Positions 11,938 through 23,388 of a DNA stretch of 64,000 nucleotides are shown here, piece after piece. The stretch comes from Phaseolus vulgaris. Lineage: Eukaryota; Streptophyta; Magnoliopsida; Fabales; Fabaceae. Location: the NCBI RefSeq assembly GCF_000499845.2, contig NC_023753.2, forward strand, positions 10,226,181 through 10,290,180, read 5' to 3'. Position 1 is the stretch's first letter. Each line of letters begins with the position of its first letter. Both the position numbers and the translations under genes were made by a program. The notes under the pieces were generated by a model that ran no database searches, was not told where the DNA came from, and saw nothing but the letters and a program-made list of their open reading frames with translations.

Positions 11938-13438
11938 TGTAACCCACGAGTGTCATAATGAGTAACAAAGCAAGACAGTGTTACTAACAAATCTGAAAAA
12001 ACACAACCTAATACACTTGGTGGTGGGGTGATTAATTAATCAATTTTTAGAAAAATACAACCGAATTCGTCCTCTTTTAAAAGCCCACTTTTAGAAATTT
12101 AAAATTTAACTTCATCATAATCAATATATTTTTGGTGAGATGAAGTCCGTTGAAATCCACGTGGATTTTGAGTGGTCTTCCTTCAAACTCTAGTGATTCA
12201 ATTTTCAAGGAATGAGGAAGCTTCATCGGTCAAAAATACTCTGACACTAAGTTAGTAAGAGTATCAAATTTAGTATATATATAGTGAGTATTGTGTTAGA
12301 ATATGAGTTGAGATTATTCTCTATGAGTGATCATCTATTTATAAGTCTTTATGGGTTTGGGTCTTTTATACTTATTTCTCCAAGTTTTAATGTGACATAT
12401 TATAATATCATTTCATAAAATCTGAATAACATGTATATAAACCAGAGTATTCTCTAATATAATTAGAGTTCTATGTAATATAATAAGAGATATTGTGTAA
12501 GTAAATCAGAACATTTATGTAGTGTAATCGGGGATATTAATGTGTAGGTAAATTGTGTAAGTAAATTAGAATATTTATGTAATGTAATTAAGGATATTGT
12601 GCAAGTAAAGTAAATTAAAACATTTGAAGAGGTCGGGATATTGTGACTTAATAAGATTGATTCCCATAATATATTTATCCAAATTAATGTTATTACATGA
12701 TGATAATTTCATGTGATTGAATGAAATGTATTATATATGAATGATGAAAATTGTATGAAATTGATGTCATACATTTGGGATAATGTATGAGTTATTGTTT
12801 GATGATACATTGAGTATGAAAAGTCTATGTTTAATAGAGATCCTCTAGCTTCACTCATGATCTAAGTCATATAAGATAAGATATCAGGTGATGAGAAGTT
12901 GATGAGGGAGTTCATACACACCGGATCCCGCGGTAGACACTCAATATTGGATGTTTGAACTTATCCTGATCCTTGATGTATGATTAGATGTTAATCTCTG
13001 GTAGGGGCATATTTAATGAATCTTTTGGAAGACGATGAATTCATGTGTAGTCAGTGTGATTGAAATGAAATCAAAATACTATGGATTGAAATGAAATCCA
13101 ATGATTGTGGTTGAAAATAGATTCATGTGTGGTCTATATGAATGATGTAATTGATATTGAAATTTTATATGACAACATTTAAAGAAATGTTTATAATTGA
13201 TTAGTCTGATTGTTTTTTTTTTCCATGAATTAAGTATGTTATGAAATTTCTTTTCATTAGCTTACCCTTGTTTTTTTTTTGTTGTGAACTGCGACGACTG
13301 TAGTACATATACGAGCAAATGATTATATAGGTGTCGGAGGGTCCGGAGGGTTTTAGGATATTGTTTTGAAACTTATATTGTAAATATTTGTATTTCTATA
13401 AGCTCTAATCATGTATTGTAATAGTTTCGGGTGTTACA
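11938..13438. mobile_element. Solo-LTR-like sequence
   Basis: The block starts TGTAACCC and ends GGGTGTTACA, the inverted TG...CA ends typical of large plant gypsy-type LTRs. The 3' part has an AGCTTACCC tract and a GAACTGCGACGAC stretch of a kind I associate with such LTRs. No flanking coding domains, primer-binding site or matching target duplication were found, so it is a solo LTR or decayed fragment. Its left end coincides with the end of the PAL duplication homology. Confidence 0.5.
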
Positions 13439-13779
13439 TTTACTTAATATATATTTTATTTATAATTAAATAGCTATCAATATTATATTTTTTTAATTCA
13501 ATACAAAACTAAATAATCAATTTTTTAAATATTTTTTTTCATATATTTAACTTTTCAATTAATTAGTTCTTAAAATAATTACTTCTCTAAAATATTATTT
13601 TTATATTATAATATTTTTACATAAATTCTAAATTATTATTATTTTAATATATTTATTTTTGTAAATATTCTTCTTCAATATAATTACTTTTCAAAACTTT
13701 TAAAATATATTTTTTCTAAAATTTTATTCAAAATATTTATTTTTCAAATAATATTTTATTTTGATACTATCTTTTCTTC

Positions 13780-13822
<43 letters not shown>

Positions 13823-14176
13823 GTTCAAAATGAAATTCTGAACTTGTCCGTTAAATCATACTGTTTAAATAATTATTTGGTATAATATATTATTTGAGTA
13901 AACATTTAATGTAATATATTATTAAAAAATTCAAATATATTATTTTAGTCAAAATTTCACATTCCACATTTTTCAAATTCTAAAGACATTAATTACTATT
14001 TCACAAAATGTCAAATAACTACTAAGAAAAGTACTGAAATAATTGAAAGGAATTTTTGTATTGAGCATGAAAAAGTGCATTCCTTTATATTTTTTTATTA
14101 CATTACCTTATTATTTTAAAATATCCTCTAATATCTATCCATTAGACAAGTGAATAATAATATAAATAATTTATAT
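13439..14176. other. AT-rich intergenic sequence with a (TA)n run
   Basis: No gene or repeat ends are visible. A TA dinucleotide run occupies about 13,784-13,816. Confidence 0.6.
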
Positions 14177-14400
14177 TGTTGGAGATCTCTCGACTAGAGA
14201 TTAGAGTCTTTCCTTGTATATAAGTGGGTGCAAACCTCATATCATTGAGCCGGTTTTATAGAGTTGAGTTAGACTTAAAGTCCATTTTGTAATATGGTAT
14301 TAGAGTCATTTTCGAGCCTAATTGACAGTTTCAGTGTGAGTGAGGTGTGTTGGAAATCTCACAGGAGATCTTCTAATTTGCAGAAGAAGAAGAGGAGATT
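14177..14400 (+). mobile_element. TRIM-like small LTR element
   Basis: A short LTR starts TGTTGGAGATC at 14,177 and ends just before TGGTATTAGAGTCA (14,295), a decayed primer-binding site for initiator methionine tRNA. About 50 bases later TGTTGGAAATC (14,348) begins what looks like the second LTR, which is truncated. The same LTR family occurs in reverse near 49,760-49,878. It has no coding capacity. Confidence 0.7.
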
Positions 14401-15689
14401 AGTGGTGTTGATTTAAACAAATGTGTGAAAAGAAAAAAAGAAAAAGAAAGAATCACGTACAAGAACCACTTTCTGCACATGTGAACAAAATAACTCTACA
14501 TAATTGATTGGATTACACAAATAACTATTTTTTTCAATATTTTTTATAGATAATCAAATATGAGATATTCAAATTAGATTATCATAAGATTTTTTTTCCC
14601 CATTTTATTATTATAACAAACAAATAAATCATATTTCTTTTCATTTATTTCTTCCAAACAATTTTTTTTCCTCTTTTCATATTTCTTATCACTTTTTCTG
14701 CTTCTTTTCTTTTGTCTTCCTTCTTCTCTATTTCCAATAGAGCGCAGAAGATGAAATTTAAGGATGGAGAAGGCAATTTGTTACTCCCAAATTATAAAAA
14801 AAATGAATCCCTTAATAATTTTTTAACAGTATAAATTTTAATCTATTGGTATTCAACATGAGTTTCTTATTATAATATTATTCAATTTTATTTAATTAGA
14901 TATTATATTTTTGTTTCGTTTTGTTTAATGATCATGCCATTTTCTAAGGTATTTTACTTTTACGGGACATGATATTTTGAAAGAATGGTTTAATTTTGAT
15001 TGGGTATTCTGAGTCATAAAGAGGCTCATTCCACTATTTTCGCTCTCAAAACAACTTTTGTTAAAATAAAACGTGGGTTGGTGAGTGTTTCTGTGACTAG
15101 AGATCACTAACGCATAAAGATATATAGGAATTAAGGACTTGAAGAAACAAATTCTGGTAAAAAGAATTTTGTTTTCATCTTCAGAAGATTTGAGTGCTTA
15201 ATCATAGAGCTTTGTGTTTCTTTCACATAAAAAAACATGTGGAAGTGGAACCAAACTACAATTATTTTAAACATAGGGAAAAAAAAGCTACCCAGCCCTT
15301 TTAGCCCTTATGCTTTAATCCACTAAGGTAGTCATGGATTTGACAATTTGGATTAAATTTTAAATCCAAATCCATATATTTTTTATAAAAGTAATTTAGA
15401 TTTTTAAATTCAAATTCAAATATTTAGATTGAATTTTAAATCTAAATCTATATTTTTTATAAAAATAATTTGGATATTTATAAATTTAAATCCAATGCAA
15501 ATTCATATTTTTATAAAAAAAAATTAGATTCTAAATTTAAATTCATATTTTTTTTTAAAACTAACATAATATTAATATAATAATATGTAAAAAAATTAAT
15601 ATTATATAAATATTAAAGAAAAATAATAAAATTATATTTTAGTAATATAAAAAATTAACACTAAAAAAAAATATTGAACTTTATTGTCA
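14401..15689. other. AT-rich intergenic sequence
   Basis: No supported gene. From about 15,340 to 15,560 short repeats of an AAATCCAAATCCATAT-type motif recur on both strands, a low-complexity block without recognisable ends. Confidence 0.55.
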
Positions 15690-16442
15690 AAAACTCTTTT
15701 TGTTATGAGCTCATACTTCAAAAAAACCTAACTTATTTTGTTTTAATTTTTTTATAATTTTAGTTTTAGTTATAATTTTTAATATTTAATTCTCATAATT
15801 TTGAAATTTTAAATCAAGGTTTTTATTTTAAATGCATCTCATAATTAATTCACTGTGAAAGTGAGAAGTAATAAAATTAATTTCTCTTCGCAATATGTTC
15901 TTGCAATCTTTAGCCAAAAACACACATGGTTTTGAAGCCTACATATGATAGATAACACAATTATTTAGGATATATAAGGTGATGGAAGAAGCAATATTGG
16001 AGTAAGAAGAAGATAGTGCCTTATTTAGTGTTTATTTTCCTTAGATATAATAGAAATAAGTGTGGTTGAATTGTGACCTTGCTAGGATTGTCGTCGTCGA
16101 TCTTTGAGCCTATGCCGGAGAGTAGTGTGTCTACAGTGGAAGAGAAAAGTCAGGAGGATTATTAAAGATGGTGAAAAATGAGGTTGAAGGTTATTTCAAA
16201 TGACAAATCATTTTATAGAAAATTTGAAACTCATAGAATTTTACAGAGGTTCTTAAACACATGGTATTTAACAGGGGTTTTGAAAGACTTTTTTTTCTCA
16301 GGTTTAAAATAACCCAAAGATGACGTTATCTAGGAATGGTTTAGTGGAGAAAACTGTAATCTTAGGTAAATGACTTAATATAAGTTTTAATACTGAATAA
16401 TGTAAAAATAAACCATCGATAAAATCATTGTTTCTTGTAGTG
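15690..16442 (-). mobile_element. CACTA-like element, copy A (terminus facing the PAL gene)
   Basis: The right end reads GTTTCTTGTAGTG, the inverse of CACTACAAGAAAC. The 750 bp inside it match, in reverse orientation, the element that starts at 23,389 downstream of PAL, including a GC-richer segment around 16,090-16,170. The far end is not evident, so this is probably a truncated or decayed copy. Confidence 0.72.
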
Positions 16443-17546
16443 TTTTAGCTTAGTGTTTTTAAATTTGCAAACGTAAATAATTCGAAGATAATAAAATAAA
16501 GTAAGAGAAAAATAATTTCTAACTAACTAGTTAGTAATCATGACTTGTGATGATGTTATTATATTCTATATTGAATAAATTACACTATACATATAATAAG
16601 TTATTTATTTGAAAAATATACTTTATACATTTTGTAGATGATTTTTGAAGTTAATTTTTTTTTTATAAAGTTGATCGAATTAGGATCCTTAGATAATCCA
16701 TGTACATAGGCATCAATAGTTTGCAAGAATGAGGACTGAAAAGGTATCAAAAGATTCGGTTTTAGGTGCAATGCAGTGGCCCATGTTGTAGTGCATCAAA
16801 TGGGTCTATGAGGTAAACCTAATATAACAATGAAGCAAATACAGGGTTGATCAATAATGCATTAGTGCAAAAATGCTTCACTAGAGAGTTGTGGGGAGAG
16901 AATAAATTTGGATTGAAAATTTGAATTTTTTAATTTTTAAAATTTATTTAAATAAAATAGAAATTTAATTTAAAAAATGGATAAAATATGGATCAAAATA
17001 AAAATCAAATTTATATAAATGGATCTTTAATAGATTACATCAATGTAAAAATAAGCAATGTTGTCAAATTAGATTTTTTGTACGCTTTTACTTTTATGAT
17101 GATAAAAGCAACCTCGATTTAATCATTTGTAATCCTATGTCTTAGAATCACAAATTTATTTGTTTTCTCCACCGACACTTTCCCTCAACAATTTTATTTT
17201 CTAATTTTGTCAATTGTTTATTTGATAGAAGGGCAACTTATATACCTTTTAGCATCTACAAAAAAAGTCAATAATTTTACTAAATATTTTCATGACGTGT
17301 GTCAACCGGTCAAATCGATCAGAAACTAGTTCAAAATTGACATTGCAGATTAGCACTAGTGATTTAAACAAATTCTAACTTTTAAAATAAATTTAAAATC
17401 AATTTAATTTAAAATCAATTTAATTTAAAATTAATTCACTTTTACAGATTGATATTCACACGATCAAACCAGACCGCCATTCTTATTCCTCCTTTCCTTA
17501 ATATTTCTTTATTAAGGACGGTTTACAAACTAGTGAGGTTTATATT

Positions 17547-17577
<31 letters not shown>

Positions 17578-18185
17578 TTTTTATTAAGAGGTCAACTTTA
17601 ATTTTAATTTAACTTTTAAAAAATTAGTTTATAAGATGAGGTTTATATCTATTTGTATATTATGAATGTATATTTATAAATATATCTACTAATAATATCA
17701 ACAAAGTTTGATAATGAAATAAGTTCTTAAAAAAACTTTGATACTATATTAAAACATAAACTTTAAATTTAATTCAATTTTATAAAATTAATTTAGGAAA
17801 AAAATTTGTAAATATTTATATACTATAAACATATCTTTATATCTATTGGATTTAAAATCTCCTACATTTCCCCATTTGCCTATAATCTTATAACAACTTA
17901 AACTCTTCGTATTATTTTTTGACAATGAAAATTTGATTCATATAAAAATGTTTAAATAATTATTTAGAAAAATTACGTTGAAGTCGTCGTTAGCAAAAAG
18001 AAAATATGATGACAAAAAGAAATAGTAATGATGAAAAGGAGACACAAACTTGAAAGTGAGAGGAAAATAAAATAATGACGATGATTATTCATAAGTGGAG
18101 ATCGATTTGTTAAGGGATCAGCTAATTCTGTCTCTACTCATTTCATTTTTTAAAATTTTAAAATTATTTATAAAAAATATAATCT
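16443..18185. other. AT-rich intergenic sequence
   Basis: No gene is supported. A (TA)n run lies near 17,552-17,577, and short AAAATTTAATTT-type repeats occur around 17,385-17,440. Confidence 0.55.
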
Positions 18186-18400
18186 ACCTATATATAGTTT
18201 TGGTTAACATATAAGTTTCGATTTGATTAACATATAAGTTTCGATTGAATCTTTTCATATTTTTTTATATTTTTTTTAATAATTTTTTTATATGATAACA
18301 TTATTATTACTTGAAATATGACAATCTAGTTAAGATGTGAAGTTGTATAATAATGTCTAACATAAAATTTTTAATAAAAATAATAATTTAAAATATATAT
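18186..18400 (+). mobile_element. LINE 3' untranslated remnant
   Basis: The sequence is similar to 10,150-10,360, the 3' tail of the LINE fragment in the pseudogene flank. Shared features are the CTACCTATxTAT start, the T-rich run, and a tract derived from the AATCTxxTxxAGATGT motif. It contains a short internal direct duplication (AACATATAAGTTTCGATT twice). No coding remnant is left. Confidence 0.5.
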
Positions 18401-18961
18401 ATTTTAACTTTCTAAAACTTTATTTTAAACTTTTAGTTATTCTCAAATTATTTCAAATTTTAGTTATTTTAAAATTTTCAATCAAATGCTATGATTGAAC
18501 ACAAGAAAGAAAAAAAATGAAGTAATAGTCAGTTTTATTATTGTTTTGTCTGGATCCAGTGATTTGCCGTTGAAGAAAAAAAAAAGACAAAGAGAAAATA
18601 AAGTAACAGTGAGTTTAAAGTTTTGTTTGGACGTAGTGATTTATTGTTGAAGTAGAAAAGAGTAGAAGCCCCTGAAATCTGTTTCCTATATATCCTGGAC
18701 TGACATGTGTCACTTCCTTGAAAAAACTATGATCTAATAGTGTGAGAAGTTAAAAGAAAAGGAATAAAAGCTACGTTCATGCAAAAACGGTTAAAAGAGC
18801 AACCCAATTCAATGTCCATAATCACAAACATGCTCATGCTGCTGCCATTTAAGGGAGAAAAGTTACACAATGAAGAAGTTCTCAATTAATTAATCTGCAA
18901 ATTGACGGTAATATAGAATATTTTTTTTCACTAATTTCAGAAAATTTGGTTCCTTTATCCA

Positions 18962-18968
18962 ACCTAAC
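18962..18968 (+). promoter_or_regulatory. AC-type MYB element upstream of PAL
   Basis: ACCTAAC matches the AC-III type element that R2R3-MYB factors bind in PAL and other phenylpropanoid promoters. It lies 135 bp upstream of the TATA box. A 7-bp match alone is weak; position and gene context support it. Confidence 0.45.
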
Positions 18969-19096
18969 CCATTATCATCACAAAGCCAATGAAAATTGGT
19001 AGATTGATCAGTAATTAATTTTATAATATGAGTTATCTTTTTAATGAATGAGTAAATAAAATGCAGAAGTCACAATGCCTCCATCACCAGCCTCTC

Positions 19097-19104
19097 TATA
19101 TATA
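19097..19104 (+). promoter_or_regulatory. TATA box of the intact PAL gene
   Basis: TATATATA lies 85-92 bp before the start codon. Transcription would begin about 30 bp downstream, giving a leader of roughly 60 bases. The segment just upstream (CCATCACCAGCCTC) is less AT-rich than the surroundings, as in many plant core promoters. Confidence 0.65.
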
Positions 19105-19188
19105 CCTCCCATTGTTTCTTTCTGTACTCACCAAAATCCCACATTGTGCAATCCACAAATTTGATCTCTCCCATCACTCTTTCTGAAG

Positions 19189-22100
19189 ATGGAATATTCA
19201 AAGGAAAACGGCAAGAATGGCAATGGTAACACTAACTATGACCCACTTAACTGGGGCATGGCTGCGGATGCTTTGAGAGGTAGCCACCTTGAGGAGGTGA
19301 AGCGCATGGTGGAGGAATATCGTAACCCCGTCGTCAGGGTAGGTGGGAAGACACTCACCGTGTCTCAGGTCGCCGCGGTTGCAAACGGCGGCGTGAAGGT
19401 GGAGCTGGCGGAGGAAACCCGAGATGGTGTAAAAGGCAGCAGTGATTGGGTGAGTGATAGTTTGGCGAACGGCGTTGATACGTATGGGATCACCACAGGC
19501 TTTGGTGGAACCTCCTACAGGAGAACCAACCAAGGTGTTGCTCTCCAAAACGAACTCATCAGGTCATTCTTTCCTTAATTCTACATTACTTTCTTTACAT
19601 AAATCTTTCTATACAAATTTAATAAGCATACTCTTAAGTGTAAATAAAAAGATATCATTTTCTTAAATAAAATTGGACATTAAAAAAAAATAATTAAATG
19701 AAAACTAATTTTAAAGATAAAAATAATTAATTATTATATTAACTAAATTAGATATTATTTTATAAATTAAAAAAATTATTAGTATATTTTAATTATTAAA
19801 AAAATTTATACATTAGTTTCTAGATTTATATCTAATTAGTTGTCAAGTTTTAACTACTAACTTTTAACATCTAAATTGATTGGTAGTTAAAACCTTGATG
19901 ACTAATTAGTACCAATTAAAAACTAATTTATAAATTTTATTAACAATAGAAATTAGTTTAGATATCAATAATTTTTTTAGTCTTTAAAATAATATCTAAT
20001 TTAGTTAAAAATAAATTATTTTTTATTTTTCAAATTAGTTTATATTTAGTGATTTTTTTTAGTGTTTACACATCTTAGAGAAACATATTAAATGAAGAAA
20101 AAAAGTAAAATAACATTTGAGGACAAAAATATATACAACACTATTTTCTAAATACAAAAAAGGAAAAAAAAAGATAAAATAGTCTCTACTAACTATTAGT
20201 AGAAGACATAAATAATTATCATCATTTATTTATACACCAAATTCTTTTTATATGAAAAACAAAAAGGAAACTAATAGAAAAATATATGTTTGTGTACATA
20301 AAGTTGATAGAAAATAAATCAAATATTATTAAATTATTAGATTAAATGACACAGAAAAGAATAATTATGGAATTTTAAAACTTGTTTATTATTTATGCGA
20401 CTTAGTGGACACATTTTTATATATGTGTGTTTATTACTTATTATGTAGATTGTTGTTATTTTGATAAATTTAACGGTGACACTTGATAGGAATTTTGTTG
20501 TAACAGATTTTTGAATGCTGGTATTTTTGGCAATGATAAAGAAACCTCTCACACTTTACCTCACTCAATTACTAGAGCATCCATGTTGGTTAGGACCAAC
20601 ACCTTACTTCAAGGATACTCAGGCATAAGATTTGAAATCATGGAGGTCATAACCAAGTTTTTAAACCATAACATAACTCCTTGTCTCCCACTACGTGGCT
20701 CACTCACTGCATCAGGTGATATAATTCCCTTATCATATGTTGTTGGTCTCTTAATTGGAAGGCCAAACTCCAAATCCATTGGACCTAATGGAGAAGTTCT
20801 CAATGCTAAAGAGGCCTTTCAATTAGCAGGAATCGATGGTGGTTTCTTTGAGTTGCAACCTAAAGAGGGTTTGGCATTAGTAAATGGTACTACAGTGGGA
20901 TCTGGCTTAGCATCTATGGTTCTTTTTGAGGCAAACTTACTTGTCGTTCTCTCAGAAGTCTTGGTTGCAATTTTTGTTGAAGTTATGCATGGAAAACCAG
21001 AATTTACAGATCACTTAATTCATAAATTGAAGCATCACCCTGGCCAAATTGAGGCTGCAGCCATAATGGAGCACATATTGGATGGAAGTTCATTTGTTAA
21101 GGCAGCACAAAGGTTGCATGAAATTGATCCACTTCAAAAGCTTAAACAAGATAGGTATGCTCTTAGAACATCACCTCAATGGCTTGGACCTCAGATTGAA
21201 GTAATTAGGCATGCAACAAAGATGATTGAAAGGGAGATCAACTCTGTAAGTGATAACCCCTTGGTTGATGTTTCAAGGAATAAGGCACTTCACTGTGGTA
21301 ATTTTCAAGGTACCCCAATCGGTGTTTCAATGGATAACACTCGTTTGGCCATTGCATCAATTGGAAGACTAATGTTTGCCCAATTCACTGAACTTGTGAA
21401 TGACTTATACAATAATGGTTTGCCTTCAAGTTTAGCTGCTAGTCACAACCCAAGCTTGGATTATGGTCTCAAAGGGGCAGAAATTGCAATGGCATCCTAT
21501 TGTTCAGAACTTCAATACATGGCAAATCCTGTCACCAATCATGTGCAAAGTGCCGAGCAACATAACCAAGGGGTAAACTCATTAGGCTTAATTTCTGCAA
21601 GAAAGACAGCTGAAGCATTAGACATTTTAAAGCTCATGTGTTCCACTTATTTAGTTGCATTATGTCAAGCTATTGACCTAAGGCATTTAGAGGAAAACTT
21701 GAAGAACACTGTTAAAAATGTTGTGAGTCAAGTAGCAAAGGAAGTTTTCAGAGTTGACATTAAGCATGAGTCACACCATTTTGGATTGTATGAGGACTTG
21801 CTTAAAATTGTGGATGGTGAGTATGTTTTTTCTTACATTGATGACCCTTGTAGGACAAGTTATCCTTTGATGAAAAAATTGAGGTCAATCCTAATTGATC
21901 ATGCATTACAAAATGGCAAAAAAGTGGCAAGTTTCCAAAAGATAAGTGCTTTTGAGGAAGAGCTCAAAGTTCGTTTGCCCAAAGAAGTGGAAAGTGCTAG
22001 GATTGAAATTGAGAATGGAAATCATGGTATTCCTAACCGAATTAAGGAATGCAGATCTTACTCATTATATAAGTTTGTGAGAGAAACTTTGGGTACAACT

Positions 22101-22238
22101 TTACTCACTGGTGAGAAAGGCAGGTCACCTGGTGAGGAATGTAATAAGGTGTTTGTTGCGTTATGTGAAGGAAAATTTATTGATCCTATGTTGAATTGTG
22201 TAAAGGAGTGGAATGGAACACCTTTACCGATATGGTAA
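19189..22238 (+). CDS. PAL: Phenylalanine ammonia-lyase
   Basis: The enzyme deaminates L-phenylalanine to trans-cinnamate and ammonia, the entry step of phenylpropanoid metabolism; it is a cytosolic homotetramer. Exon 1 is 19,189-19,562 and exon 2 is 20,507-22,238. The GT-AG intron splits the Arg codon of the [11 protein letters not shown] motif, the usual PAL intron position. The product has 701 residues, slightly short of the usual 710-725 because the N-terminus is short. The MIO prosthetic group would form from Ala193-Ser194-Gly195 ([12 protein letters not shown]). Also present are the catalytic Tyr of TYGITTGFG, Asn near 251 ([12 protein letters not shown]) and [12 protein letters not shown]. 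Phe126-Leu127 predicts phenylalanine over tyrosine preference. Some normally invariant positions differ: HCGNFQG instead of [15 protein letters not shown] instead of HNQDVNSLG, and NDLYNN instead of NDFYNN (from family memory). It is thus a divergent PAL that may be weak or specialised. The start ATG follows a TATA box and is the first in frame. Confidence 0.95.
19678..20064. mobile_element. Foldback MITE in the PAL intron
   Basis: About 387 bp begins CATTAAAAAAAA and ends TTTTTTTTAGTG, with inverted arms of roughly 170 bp. One arm contains AACTAAATTAGATATTATTT and the other its reverse complement. The pseudogene intron lacks it: the flanks AATAAAATTG and TTTACAC stand close together near 7,145-7,175. 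It therefore inserted after the PAL duplication or was lost from the dead copy. It makes up about 40% of the 944-bp intron. Confidence 0.75.
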
Positions 22239-22646
22239 AATGGTGTTACCTTCTCATTCTTATATTTAAGAGAGAGAAAAACTTTAGTGACTGGTGAGAA
22301 AGTCAAGTCACTTGATGAGGAATATCATAAGGTGTTTGTTGCATTGTGTGAAGGATAATTTATTGATCCTATGTTGAATTATGTAAAGGAGTGGAATGAA
22401 ACACCTTTACCAATTCGGTAAAACGGTGCTACACTTCTCATTCTTATATTTAAGAAAAATAAAACTTTACTAACTGGTGATAAAGTCAGGATTATGTGGT
22501 AAGGAATGTAATAAGATATTTGTTCTATTGTGTGAAGAAAAATTTATTGATCCTATGTTGAAGTGTGTAAAGTAGTGGAATGGAATACCTTTACCAATAT
22601 GGTAAAATGATGCTACCTTCTCATTCTTATATTTAAGAAGAAGAAA
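22097..22646 (+). repeat. Tandem triplication of the PAL 3' end, 183-bp period
   Basis: Three units start at 22,097, 22,280 and 22,463. Each corresponds to the last 47 codons of PAL, the stop codon and about 40 bases of 3' UTR. The stop codons recur at 22,238, 22,421 and 22,605. Unit 1 is the functional C-terminus. Unit 2 has a nonsense change (AAA to TAA in the GKFID segment) and ends in Arg instead of Trp. Unit 3 has a nonsense change (GAG to TAG in VKEWNG) and other changes. Units 2 and 3 lie downstream of the stop and would be 3' UTR if transcribed. Confidence 0.93.
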
Positions 22647-23388
22647 AAATTATTTTAAATTTTCTATGATGTATGTGATGACATGATTTTATTCCTTGAT
22701 TTAATATATGTTTTCTATTTGCATATAACTAACATCTAACCATTTGATTAATAAGATTTCATCCATGTATTAGAAATAAAATTCTTGTACACAAAATTAA
22801 TAGAAATATACAACCTAGATTTATTCTTTGATATAGACAAACAAGGTTTAAAAGTTAAAGTGCAACATAAAGATTACTTATTTTTTTGTGAATTTAAATA
22901 AATTTTGATACTAATTTAATTATTTTTTAATACAATAATAGTTAATAAAAATTTAAAAATTAAATAACAATAATATAATATCAATATTTTAGTTTTATAA
23001 ATTAAAAATGTAATTAAAAAATTGGTTGAAAATAATAAACTACGAAAAAATAAGTATCTTAAAATTTATTATAATACATTTTTAATTAAATAATATTGTA
23101 AAACTGTGTATCAGTGAAGCTTATATTTGTTTTTTAGTTTATTTCATTTTAATTTTATTAGTTCTTCTCCTATGCTATATTAATCGTGATACTTTTATGT
23201 CAACACTTTTAAAACTGATAATTTCATTATTTTATTATAAAATAATTTTTAATATTAAAAGAATGAATATACAAATATCAATCAAATCTATATCATTTTA
23301 TTATAAAAGCAGTTTTAATATTAAAAGAATGAATATACACATATCTTATACTTTATTTATTTATTTTTTATTAAAATATATCTTAAGT
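22647..23388 (+). other. PAL 3' flank
   Basis: This is AT-rich, non-coding sequence. It matches parts of 9,377-11,937 downstream of the pseudogene. Within it a segment of about 85 bp (around 23,215-23,345) containing TTTTAATATTAAAAGAATGA is directly duplicated. Confidence 0.6.

Noticed and set aside
19198..19548. 116-codon minus-strand frame opposite PAL exon 1
   Set aside because: It is the antisense shadow of the conserved, GC-richer PAL exon 1.
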